Shown here one piece after another: positions 1-6,797 of a DNA stretch of 22,997 bases. Positions within the stretch are counted from its first letter, which is position 1, and every line of letters begins with the position of its first letter. Where the stretch lies: positions 1-22,997 of the forward strand of contig CAMDLJ010000005.1 in NCBI GenBank assembly GCA_945901665.1, read 5' to 3'. Both the position numbers and the translations under genes were made by a program. The DNA is from Bordetella parapertussis (GTDB lineage Bacteria > Pseudomonadota > Gammaproteobacteria > Burkholderiales > Burkholderiaceae). The notes under the pieces were generated by a model. The model saw only the letters and a program-made list of their open reading frames with translations. It was not told the origin of the DNA and made no database searches.

Positions 1-434
1 TGAAAGTGCAGGCTGCGCCCCAAGCGGTGTTGCGCATCACCCATTGCACAGCACACGGCACACCGTTTGACCTGACCCGCGCCGCCTACCACTTGGGCAA
101 CCGCCATGTGCCCATTGAATTGCAAGCCGATCATTTGAAAATTGAGCCCGACCATGTGTTGGCCGATATGCTGCGGTCCATGCACCTCATCGTCAATGAG
201 GTGCATGAAAGTTTCGAGCCAGAAAACGGTGCTTATGGCGAGCATGGGGGCGGGCATCACCATGGTCATGATCATGGCGGTTCACATGGGCATGACCACC
301 ACAGCCATGCACACAAGGACCAGCCCCATGACAAGTCCAATGCCCACCAACCCCATGTGCATGGGCCACACTGTGACCACGACCACAGCCACGCTCACGA
401 TCATGGGCATGGGCATGACAAGCCCAAAGCATGA
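1..434 (+). CDS. ureE: Urease accessory protein UreE, C-terminal part (5' end outside window)
   Basis: UreE is the nickel metallochaperone that hands Ni(II) to the UreD/F/G-apo-urease complex in the cytoplasm. The reading frame is open to the left edge, so the N-terminal domain is missing. What remains is the C-terminal metal-binding domain, with the family motifs GNRHVP and DHVLADML followed by FEPENGAYGEHGGGHHHG. The last 64 residues contain 24 histidines and a single cysteine, an unusually long His-rich tail compared with the shorter tail of Klebsiella UreE. GTG at position 6 is the first in-frame start inside the window but is not the true start. The gene is followed by ureF after 42 bases and ureG after that, which confirms the assignment. 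Family assignment is firm; the full length cannot be seen. Confidence 0.93.
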   Translation, partial: KVQAAPQAVLRITHCTAHGTPFDLTRAAYHLGNRHVPIELQADHLKIEPDHVLADMLRSMHLIVNEVHESFEPENGAYGEHGGGHHHGHDHGGSHGHDHHSHAHKDQPHDKSNAHQPHVHGPHCDHDHSHAHDHGHGHDKPKA

Positions 435-476
435 TGCGACCATTCCCGCAAGCTGCTCAGGCAAATTGGAATTCAC

Positions 477-1163
477 ATGCGTGAGTTGTCACCCACCGCT
501 TTGATGATGTTGATGCAACTGGCCTCACCGGCCTTGCCTGTGGGCGGCTTTTCCTATTCCGAAGGTTTGGAAGCGGCGGTCGACCATGGTTGTGTGCATG
601 ACGAAGCCTCGGCCCAGGCTTGGCTGATCGATCAACTGCTGCTCGTGCAAGCCCGCAGCGATTTGGCCGTGTTGGCCCAAGCCATGCCCGCTTGGCAGCA
701 GCACGATGTACAACGCCTGCGCCAGCTCAACGCTTGGGTGCTGCAAACCCGCGAAACCCAAGAAATGCGTTTGCAAACCGAGCAAATGGGCCGCTCCTTG
801 GTGGACTGGCTGGGCAACCAAGCGAAAGCCGATGCCCCACGCCTGGCCACCTGTGCCGTCCTGCCCCCCACTTGGCCCTTGGCCTTTGCACTGGCATTGC
901 ACACCCACCATGCGCCGGTGCGCGAGGGCCTGCTGGCCAGTGCTTTTGGCTGGGCCGAAAACATGGTGCAAGCCGCCTTGAAGTCGGTGCCTTTGGGTCA
1001 GCGCAGCGGGCAGCGCATCTTGGCAGCGTTGAGCGAAGCCATCCCCGAAGCTGTCTCCCATGCCATGGGCTTGAGCGATGATGCGCGCCAAGCCCTTGCC
1101 CCGCGCCTGGCGATTTTGTCGGCGCGCCACGAAACCCAATACTCCAGGCTGTTCAGATCATGA
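477..1163 (+). CDS. ureF: Urease accessory protein UreF
   Basis: UreF is an all-helical accessory protein that bridges UreD (UreH) and the GTPase UreG during assembly of the urease nickel centre, and has been proposed to act as a checkpoint for UreG activity. The 228-residue product has the typical family length. It carries the characteristic N-terminal stretch [18 protein letters not shown] (residues about 15-32) and a C-terminal [12 protein letters not shown] segment. The ATG at 477 is chosen because the conserved N-terminus follows at once. Its stop overlaps the ureG start by four bases (ATGA), which suggests translational coupling. Sequence and position in the ure operon agree, so confidence is high. 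Confidence 0.95.
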   Translation: MRELSPTALMMLMQLASPALPVGGFSYSEGLEAAVDHGCVHDEASAQAWLIDQLLLVQARSDLAVLAQAMPAWQQHDVQRLRQLNAWVLQTRETQEMRLQTEQMGRSLVDWLGNQAKADAPRLATCAVLPPTWPLAFALALHTHHAPVREGLLASAFGWAENMVQAALKSVPLGQRSGQRILAALSEAIPEAVSHAMGLSDDARQALAPRLAILSARHETQYSRLFRS

Positions 1164-1825
1164 CCACACCGCTGCACCACATCGCCCATCGCCACAAAAA
1201 ACTCCCGCCCTTGCGCGTGGGCATTGGCGGCCCCGTGGGATCGGGCAAAACCACCTTGCTTGAAATGCTGTGCAAAGCCATGCGTGACCGCTACGACCTG
1301 GTGGCCATCACCAATGACATTTACACCAAGGAAGACCAACGCATCCTGACCGTCAGCGGCGCTTTAGAGGCCCAACGCATCATGGGGGTCGAGACCGGTG
1401 GCTGCCCGCACACCGCCATCCGTGAAGACGCGTCCATCAATTTGGAGGCCATCGACCGCATGCTGGAGAAGTTCCCCAACGCCGATGTGGTGTTCATCGA
1501 AAGCGGTGGTGACAACTTGGCCGCCACCTTCAGCCCCGAACTCAGCGACCTGACGATTTATGTGATCGATGTCGCTGCAGGCGAAAAAATCCCCCGCAAA
1601 GGCGGGCCCGGCATCACCAAGAGCGATTTGTTTGTCATCAACAAAACCGATTTGGCCCCGCACGTGGGCGCCGATCTGGCCGTGATGCAGGCCGACACCG
1701 TGCGCATGCGCACCCAGGCCCAAGGGCTCAGGCCCTTTGTGATGACCAATTTAAAAACCCTCTCGGGTGTGACCGAGGTGGTGGACTTCATTGTGCGCAA
1801 AGGCATGTTGCCCACCCATGGTTAA
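1160..1825 (+). CDS. ureG: Urease accessory GTPase UreG
   Basis: UreG is the SIMIBI-class GTPase that couples GTP hydrolysis to nickel insertion into urease. The 221-residue protein has the P-loop GPVGSGKT at residues 24-31, the metal-binding CPH motif at residues 81-83 (context [11 protein letters not shown]), the [15 protein letters not shown] segment around residues 115-129, and the guanine-specificity motif NKTDL. A short His-containing N-terminal extension ([14 protein letters not shown]) precedes the core, as is common in UreG. The start overlaps the ureF stop. All key motifs are intact and the length is normal. It appears to be the last urease gene here, because the next plus-strand gene is unrelated and lies 89 bases downstream. 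Confidence 0.97.
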   Translation: MTTPLHHIAHRHKKLPPLRVGIGGPVGSGKTTLLEMLCKAMRDRYDLVAITNDIYTKEDQRILTVSGALEAQRIMGVETGGCPHTAIREDASINLEAIDRMLEKFPNADVVFIESGGDNLAATFSPELSDLTIYVIDVAAGEKIPRKGGPGITKSDLFVINKTDLAPHVGADLAVMQADTVRMRTQAQGLRPFVMTNLKTLSGVTEVVDFIVRKGMLPTHG

Positions 1826-1828
1826 ATC

Positions 1829-1846
1829 GGGGCCGCGCAGGGCCCC
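1829..1846 (+). terminator. Possible stem-loop just after ureG
   Basis: A GGGGCC / GGCCCC inverted repeat with a 6-base loop starts three bases after the ureG stop. There is no T-run directly after it; the nearest T-rich stretch is about 40 bases downstream (near 1889-1900). It could be a weak terminator, a 3'-end stabilising hairpin, or chance in G+C-rich DNA. Confidence 0.25.
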
Positions 1847-1914
1847 ACAAGCCCTGGCGATACCAACGCTGCGTCCCATGCCTTTTCGACTTTTTTTCTT
1901 TCTTCATCCCCACC

Positions 1915-2535
1915 ATGTCCACTGACATTCATTTCTACGAGCCCGCACAAGGGCATGGCTTGCCCCACGATCCGTTCAACTCCATCGTGGCACCGCGCCC
2001 GATTGGTTGGGTCTCGACCCGCAGCGCCAGCGGTGTGTTGAACTTGGCACCCTACAGCTTTTTCAATGCCTTCAACTACATACCGCCCATCGTGGGTTTT
2101 TCCAGCATTTCGCGCAAAGACTCGCTCAACAACGTCGAGCAAACCGGCGAATTTGTCTGGAACCTGGTGACCATGCCCCTGGCCGAGGCGATGAACCAAA
2201 CCTGCGCGGCTGTGCCGCCAGAAGTCAATGAATTTGAATTGGCCCACTTGACGCCCGTGGCCTCGCGCATCGTGAATGTGCCCCGGGTGGCCGAGAGCCC
2301 CGTGGCCTTTGAATGCAAGGTGACGCAAATCGTGCAACTCAAATCGGCCGCTGGTGCCGATGTGCCCACCTGGTTGGTGCTGGGCGAGGTGGTGGGCGTG
2401 CACATCGAGCGGCGCATGCTCAAAGACGGTGTGTACGACACCGCCAATGCCCAACACATCACCCGCGGTGGCGGACCGGGCGACTACTTTGGCATTGGCC
2501 CTGAGCAGTTGTTCAAGATGTACCGCCCCAAATAA
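1915..2535 (+). CDS. Flavin reductase-like, FMN-binding family protein
   Basis: The 206-residue product matches the flavin reductase-like / flavoredoxin fold (split-barrel FMN-binding proteins, COG1853). The family signature lies near the N-terminus: APRPIGWVSTRSASG and LNLAPYSFFNAF at about residues 26-53, followed by PIVGFSSISRKDSLNN, which normally contacts the flavin phosphate and ring. Members either reduce free flavin with NAD(P)H for partner monooxygenases or bind FMN with other roles. The ATG at 1915 has no clear Shine-Dalgarno sequence (the upstream stretch is pyrimidine-rich), but no earlier in-frame start is evident. It converges with the oxygenase ferredoxin gene, so it is not in that operon, although it might supply reduced flavin to an enzyme elsewhere. 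Exact substrate and partner are unknown. Confidence 0.85.
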   Translation: MSTDIHFYEPAQGHGLPHDPFNSIVAPRPIGWVSTRSASGVLNLAPYSFFNAFNYIPPIVGFSSISRKDSLNNVEQTGEFVWNLVTMPLAEAMNQTCAAVPPEVNEFELAHLTPVASRIVNVPRVAESPVAFECKVTQIVQLKSAAGADVPTWLVLGEVVGVHIERRMLKDGVYDTANAQHITRGGGPGDYFGIGPEQLFKMYRPK

Positions 2536-2550
2536 AGGGCGGGGTTTTAT
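2523..2550 (+). terminator. Intrinsic terminator overlapping the flavoprotein stop codon
   Basis: CCGCCC (2523-2528) pairs with GGGCGG (2537-2542), and GGTTTTAT follows. The TAA stop of the flavoprotein gene lies in the loop. Stem plus T-run is the form of a rho-independent terminator, and the position before the convergent oxygenase operon makes sense. Confidence 0.6.
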
Positions 2551-2552
2551 CA

Positions 2553-2588
2553 GGCCTGAGAGCGCCGTGCGGCCAAAGGCCTCAGGCC
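2553..2588. other. Inverted repeat between two convergent genes
   Basis: GGCCTGAG at 2553-2560 and CTCAGGCC at 2581-2588 are perfect reverse complements, and a smaller GGCC-AAA-GGCC hairpin lies at 2571-2581. The element sits between the ends of two convergent genes. It may help terminate transcription from the minus-strand oxygenase operon, but no strong T-run is seen on either strand. Confidence 0.35.
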
Positions 2589-2601
2589 CGAGACAGGTCC
2601 A

Positions 2602-2913
2602 TCACAGCTGCAACCAGACCTGACCGCCGTCGATTTTGATGGGGTAGGTTTTGATTGCCTCGGTCACCGGCGCACAAGTGGGCGCACCGGTGCGCACATC
2701 AAAGCGGCCTTGGTGAAACGGACACTCCACCTCGTGGCCTTCAATGAAACCATCGCACAGCAAGGCATTGCCATGGGTGCAATAGTTATCGGTGGCGTAG
2801 GCTTGGCCTTCGATGCTGAACAAGGCAATGCTGCGCCCTTGCACTTGCACGCCAATGCCAGCGCCTTCAAACAAATCGGTCTCTGCGGCCACGGCCGTCC
2901 ATGCAGTCGTCAT
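2602..2913 (-). CDS. Rieske-type ferredoxin of ring-hydroxylating oxygenase
   Basis: This 103-residue protein is a small Rieske [2Fe-2S] ferredoxin that passes electrons to the terminal oxygenase. The cluster ligands are visible as C45-x-H47 (context NYCTHGNALL) and C64-P-F-H67 (context VECPFHQGRFD). The length is typical of NdoA/AndAb-type ferredoxins. It starts 7 bases after the beta-subunit stop, and its GAGG ribosome binding site overlaps the end of that gene, so it belongs to the same operon. Three-component systems also need an FAD-dependent ferredoxin reductase, which is not in the window. The product could otherwise be a nitrite-reductase small-subunit-like protein, but the context argues strongly for the oxygenase role. 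Confidence 0.93.
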   Translation of the reverse strand: MTTAWTAVAAETDLFEGAGIGVQVQGRSIALFSIEGQAYATDNYCTHGNALLCDGFIEGHEVECPFHQGRFDVRTGAPTCAPVTEAIKTYPIKIDGGQVWLQL

Positions 2914-2920
2914 GCAAACC

Positions 2921-3397
2921 TCAAATCGGGTAGATGATGGAGTTGGGGATCATCTCAGAGTCGTAGATGCACCAGCGTTTGGCAAACTTCAAACCCTGCG
3001 GGGTTTGCACCACCTCGTCGATATAGCGACCGACATTGAAGACCGTGCTGTCTTTGTTGTACTTGGTGCGAAACACCGCGTAGTTGGCCTCGCTGTGGAT
3101 GGCCCCATCGCGCACCTCGCGCACCACGGGTGTGCCCACCACATGGCGTTGGTAATAGGGGTCGTGGAACAAAGTTTCGCGAATGGCATAGGCCCGGTCC
3201 ATCAACATGCCCTTGCTTTCAAACGACAGCGTGGACAAAGGAAAGCCACGTTCATGGTTCTCACGCGGCTGCAATTTGTATTCGCATTCGTCGGTGAAAA
3301 ATTCTGGCCAAGCGTCCCAGTGGCCCGAGTCCACCGCCAAGGCGTAATCGGTGTACAGCGCCTGCAATTGAAAAAACAAGTCCAAATCGATCTTCAT
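2921..3397 (-). CDS. Aromatic-ring-hydroxylating dioxygenase, small (beta) subunit
   Basis: The 158-residue product fits the beta subunit of Rieske non-heme iron oxygenases (NTF2-like cone fold), which has a structural role in the alpha3-beta3 hexamer. Features typical of the family are the N-terminal helical segment LQALYTDYALAVDSGHWDAWPEFF, the strand YKLQPRENHERG, the FHDPYYQRH region, and the C-terminal SEANYAVFRTK and FAKRWCIYDSEMIP strands. It overlaps the alpha-subunit stop by four bases (ATGA), implying coupled translation at matched amounts, as expected for a 1:1 complex. The substrate cannot be told from this subunit. Confidence 0.93.
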   Translation of the reverse strand: MKIDLDLFFQLQALYTDYALAVDSGHWDAWPEFFTDECEYKLQPRENHERGFPLSTLSFESKGMLMDRAYAIRETLFHDPYYQRHVVGTPVVREVRDGAIHSEANYAVFRTKYNKDSTVFNVGRYIDEVVQTPQGLKFAKRWCIYDSEMIPNSIIYPI

Positions 3398-4647
3398 GCT
3401 TGCATCACCTTGCGCCAGTATTCGTACATGCCCCGGATCAAAGACTCTGTCACCATGTGGTCGGCGTCGGCCACCTCGCGCCCGCCCAACTCGGCCAAGG
3501 CCCGGTGCTCGGGTTTTTGCGCAAACCCCATTTGCGACAACTCGATCACCTCGCCGTCATCGGCCGAGACAAAGCCCGCCGGTCCAAACAAATTGGATTG
3601 GCGCAGGCGGCGGCGCGTCATCTCAGGGGTGTCCTCGGCAAAGCCAAAATGCGTCCAGACAAAATCAAAGGCGCCTTGGCCATCGGGTTGGATGTGGCGG
3701 GTGGACACGCTGTTGACCTGCTGCTGAAAAATCACACTGGGGAACAAGGTGACCATCGCCGCCGAGGGACCATTCCACCAGGCCTCGGGCACGATGTCCA
3801 AAAACCGGTCATCGTTGAGTTTCATGTCTTCTTTGAAGCTCGAGACCTGGGTCACCTGATCGGCTTTGCCCATCGCACCCCGGGTGGAGACCATGGCACC
3901 GTGGCGGTGGTGGACATCCATTTTGAGTTCAGATTTGTTATCGGCGCGCCACAGACCAAAGGTGACGAACCACGAGTGCAGCAAACCCGGGTGGTACGGG
4001 TCTTTGATGTTTTCCAGCATCAGCTTCCAGTTACCCGGAATGCGCTGGCGGTTGTAACCCAGCAAGGTGAGTTTTCGGCCGTCGAACAAGCGGTCGAAGT
4101 AATGCAAGATGGTGGGGCCCATGAAGTCCTCCAGGGACTCGACGTCGTGGTCAAACGAGGCAAACACCACGCCACCACGGGTGGCCACTTTGAGCGGGGT
4201 CAGGCTGTGGTCTTCGGTTTTAAAGTCGGCCGGCATGCCGCCGTTGACCTTGCCGCCTTGGCGCACACCGCGCCGAAAGGGCACCCCTTGCAACTGGCCT
4301 TGCAAGTTGTAACTCCACTGGTGGTAGGGGCAGACAAATTCTTTGCGATTGCCATGGCGCTCGCGCATGAATTGCATGCCGCGGTGGGCGCAGACGTTCT
4401 CAAACACCTTCACGTCGCCTTGGGCATCGCGAACCATGATGACCGATCTCTCGCCCACGGCCGTGCGTTTGAAGTCACCCACTTCGGCCACCTCCACCTC
4501 CAAGCCGACATAGCACCAATGCTTTTGGTAAAAAAACCGCTCCATTTCCACCTGGTGCAAGGCGGCCTGGGTGTAAGCGGCAAATGGGATGCGGCTGGTG
4601 TCGCCCTTTTCCCAATGCAAGGGCTTAGGCTGGTTGGTAGAGGTCAT
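3394..4647 (-). CDS. Aromatic-ring-hydroxylating dioxygenase, large (alpha) subunit; anthranilate/terephthalate/salicylate-type
   Basis: This 417-residue catalytic subunit has an N-terminal Rieske domain with ligands C86, H88 (context VCAHRGMQF) and C106, H109 (context CPYHQW). The C-terminal catalytic domain has the mononuclear-iron motif D216-x2-H219-x4-H224 (context NIKDPYHPGLLHSWF) and a likely third ligand at D363 or D364 in GPAGFVSADDGEVIE. From memory the sequence resembles the TphA2 / AndAc / NagG branch (carboxylated aromatics: terephthalate, anthranilate, salicylate) rather than naphthalene dioxygenases. The gene order alpha-beta-ferredoxin matches the Burkholderia andAcAdAb arrangement. 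The ATG at 4647 is the first good start and gives the family's normal N-terminus. No regulator is adjacent. Class is certain; the substrate is inference. Confidence 0.93.
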   Translation of the reverse strand: MTSTNQPKPLHWEKGDTSRIPFAAYTQAALHQVEMERFFYQKHWCYVGLEVEVAEVGDFKRTAVGERSVIMVRDAQGDVKVFENVCAHRGMQFMRERHGNRKEFVCPYHQWSYNLQGQLQGVPFRRGVRQGGKVNGGMPADFKTEDHSLTPLKVATRGGVVFASFDHDVESLEDFMGPTILHYFDRLFDGRKLTLLGYNRQRIPGNWKLMLENIKDPYHPGLLHSWFVTFGLWRADNKSELKMDVHHRHGAMVSTRGAMGKADQVTQVSSFKEDMKLNDDRFLDIVPEAWWNGPSAAMVTLFPSVIFQQQVNSVSTRHIQPDGQGAFDFVWTHFGFAEDTPEMTRRRLRQSNLFGPAGFVSADDGEVIELSQMGFAQKPEHRALAELGGREVADADHMVTESLIRGMYEYWRKVMQA

Positions 4648-4712
4648 GGTGGGGCTTGGGTCAATGACAAACCCCTATCTTCGCTCAAGCTGGCCCCTAT
4701 CGCGGCTCAGAG

Positions 4713-4728
4713 GGCAAAAATTTATGCC
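4713..4728. promoter_or_regulatory. Candidate operator: near-perfect 16-base palindrome
   Basis: GGCA-N8-TGCC with an AAATTT centre, broken by only one mismatched pair, lies in the 139-base region between the divergent oxygenase alpha gene and the nucleotidyltransferase gene. Its place 66 bases upstream of the oxygenase start suits a regulator-binding site. No matching regulator gene is in the window. Confidence 0.35.
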
Positions 4729-4786
4729 TTTGGCTGGTCAATAATGCCCAGCCCTGCCTTCTCCATGCCCCTCTAAGGGTCACGCC

Positions 4787-5482
4787 TTGTCAAAACCTCC
4801 AGCCATGCCACACGCCCACAGCATCTCAAACCAATCGCCCATGGGCTTGGCGGTTTTGTTGGCCGCCGGAGCCGGCTCGCGCATGGGACACCGCCCCAAG
4901 GGCGCACTGCTGATCAATGGCACACCCTTGATCCAGCGCACTGTTTGCGCTTTGCGGGATGCGGGCATTCAAGATGTGGTCGTGGTGTTGGGTGAACACC
5001 GCGATGCCTTGTGGCCGCTTTTGCAAGGCTTGGCCGTGCCCAGCGTGTTCAACACCCAAGCCTTGTCGGCTGGATTGACCTCATCACAGCGCTTGGGCTT
5101 GCAACAAATGCGCGCTGAGCACCCGTGGGTGTTGATGGCCTTGGCCGATCAGCCGCTGCTCGCAGCCCAAGATGTCAGCGCGCTGATCAATGCCTTTGGG
5201 CAACGCCCCGATGGCATCCAAGCGCTGTACCCACAAGTGAGGGGCCAACCCGGCAACCCGGTGCTGCTGGGTCGCACCGCCGTGGAAGAAATTTTGCGGC
5301 AACCGCCCGATTTCGGCTGCAAAGATTGGCGCCAAGCCCAACGCACACGGGTGATGGCATGGCCCACGGACCAGCCCTGTTATGTGACCGACTTGGACAC
5401 GCCCCAAGACCTGGACCAATTGCGCGCCAGCAGCGGTTGGGATTGTCAATGGCCCCACAGCGATGGGCCCGAACACCCATAG
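4787..5482 (+). CDS. MobA/MocA-like NTP transferase (molybdenum cofactor nucleotidyltransferase family)
   Basis: The product is a GT-A fold nucleotidyltransferase like MobA (GMP transfer) and MocA (CMP transfer to molybdopterin). The nucleotide-binding signature LAVLLAAGAGSRMG, followed by PKGALL, lies near residues 20-40. The Asp of LMALADQPLL is the usual metal ligand, and the C-terminal CYVTDLDTPQDLDQL is the typical MocA-like ending. Length is 231 residues from a TTG start at 4787, which has AAGGG seven bases upstream; an ATG start at 4805 (225 residues) is possible but has no such site. MocA-type enzymes usually sit beside molybdenum hydroxylase genes; none is in this window, so the exact nucleotide and acceptor are unresolved. 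It is transcribed away from the oxygenase operon. Confidence 0.85.
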   Translation: MSKPPAMPHAHSISNQSPMGLAVLLAAGAGSRMGHRPKGALLINGTPLIQRTVCALRDAGIQDVVVVLGEHRDALWPLLQGLAVPSVFNTQALSAGLTSSQRLGLQQMRAEHPWVLMALADQPLLAAQDVSALINAFGQRPDGIQALYPQVRGQPGNPVLLGRTAVEEILRQPPDFGCKDWRQAQRTRVMAWPTDQPCYVTDLDTPQDLDQLRASSGWDCQWPHSDGPEHP

Positions 5483-5592
5483 CCCCCCGCTGGTTGCCAA
5501 GCCCCCAGCTGGGTGTTGGGTGGCCTCAGCCTGTTCACGTCAAGCCAGGCCGTTGTAGGTTGTAGGCCGGCGGCGGCGTGAGGCCTGCACGC

Positions 5593-6789
5593 TCAGTACA
5601 AGGCCCGACCGACGCGGCTCAAGCGCCACAAACAGGCTGTGGCCAGCACCGAGAGCAGGCCGCACACCACCATCACCCCCGCATAATTTTGGTCATGGTC
5701 AAACATGGCGCCCGCCATCACCGGGCCCAACAAGTTGCCCAATGCAGCAGCGGTGTACAGCGCGCCAACGATGCCCGACACCGAACGCGGGCCGAACAAG
5801 TCCATGCAAATGGCGGGCAAGAGCGAGACCATGCTGCCGTAGCTCAGGCCAAACCACAGGGCAAAGCACGCCAACCCCGTGTAGCCATTCGACCCATACC
5901 AAAGTGCATATGAAGCCCCCAAGGAGATTTGCATCACCATCAAGGTGGTGGTGCGGCCCCAGCGGTCGGCCAAGGGGCCAATGGCGAAGCGGCCGACCAA
6001 ACTGCCCACGCCGATGATGCCCACCAAGCCCACGGCTTGGGCCGCATCAATACCCAGGTCGCGGGCAGCGGCCGAGACATGGGCAAACGGAATGAACATG
6101 ACCGGGCCACCGAGCAAGGTGCCCAGGTAGAGCCACACAAAAGCCGGTGAGCGCCACGCCTGGGCCAGGGTCAAGCCGGCGGCTTGGCCTTGTACCCCGG
6201 CACGCGCCAATGGCGACTGGCGCAAGCGCGAGGTCACGGCCAAGCCCAGCACCAACACGGCCACAGCCATGGCTTGCAAAGCGCCACGCCACCCCCAAGC
6301 CTCAATGGCGGCAGCCACACACAAAGGGCCCACCAAGGTGCCTGCCCCAATGCCCGCACTGGCCAGGCCTGCGGCCAAGCCGCGCCGCGCCACAAACCAT
6401 GGGGGCACGCAGGCAATGGCGGGGGTATAGACCAAGGCAATGCCCAGCCCGACCATGGCGCCATAGCTGAGGTAAATGGTGGCCAGCGATTGCGCCGAGC
6501 TGGTCAACCACAGGCCGCCAGCGATCAACACCATGCCCGTGCCGCACACCCGCCTGGGCCCCCAACGGTCGGCCATCAGGCCACCACCCACCCCCAGCAC
6601 AAAATACACCAGACCACACAGGCCAAACACCCAGGACACATCGGCCCGGGGAACTTGGAATTCACTGGAAAAGTCGGTGAAGAATGCGGCAAACGAATAC
6701 GAGACGCCAAAGATCAGCGCCAAGCTGCAAAAAGCCGCTGCCACCACCCACCACGCACCGCGCGGTTCGGGTGGCGTGGGCGGCTGCAT
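5593..6789 (-). CDS. MFS transporter (monocarboxylate/oxalate-formate-type)
   Basis: This 398-residue inner-membrane protein has about 12 hydrophobic segments in two halves, joined by a polar loop around the middle (SRLRQSPLARAGVQG). The MFS loop motif appears as GGLMADRWGPRRVCG after helix 2, and is repeated in the second half as GPLADRWGRTT. The first helix, FGVSYSFAAFFTDFSSEF, resembles monocarboxylate/oxalate-formate antiporter-like members. The frame stays open further upstream, but ATG at 6789 gives a normal N-terminus and lies 8 bases after the stop of the SAF-dehydrogenase gene, so they are probably one operon. The likely role is uptake of the organic acid or other small compound used by the two upstream enzymes. 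The substrate is unknown. Confidence 0.88.
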   Translation of the reverse strand: MQPPTPPEPRGAWWVVAAAFCSLALIFGVSYSFAAFFTDFSSEFQVPRADVSWVFGLCGLVYFVLGVGGGLMADRWGPRRVCGTGMVLIAGGLWLTSSAQSLATIYLSYGAMVGLGIALVYTPAIACVPPWFVARRGLAAGLASAGIGAGTLVGPLCVAAAIEAWGWRGALQAMAVAVLVLGLAVTSRLRQSPLARAGVQGQAAGLTLAQAWRSPAFVWLYLGTLLGGPVMFIPFAHVSAAARDLGIDAAQAVGLVGIIGVGSLVGRFAIGPLADRWGRTTTLMVMQISLGASYALWYGSNGYTGLACFALWFGLSYGSMVSLLPAICMDLFGPRSVSGIVGALYTAAALGNLLGPVMAGAMFDHDQNYAGVMVVCGLLSVLATACLWRLSRVGRALY

Positions 6790-6797
6790 GGAGGCGT

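Noticed and set aside
3400..4776. Long open frame on the plus strand opposite the oxygenase alpha subunit
   Set aside because: It is antisense to a well-supported gene, has no recognisable motif, and such frames are common in high-G+C codon usage.
5483..5592. Palindrome CCCAGCTGGG (5504-5513) and a short GTTGTAG duplication between convergent genes
   Set aside because: Too short and without a T-run on either strand, so neither is a supported terminator or a mobile-element trace.
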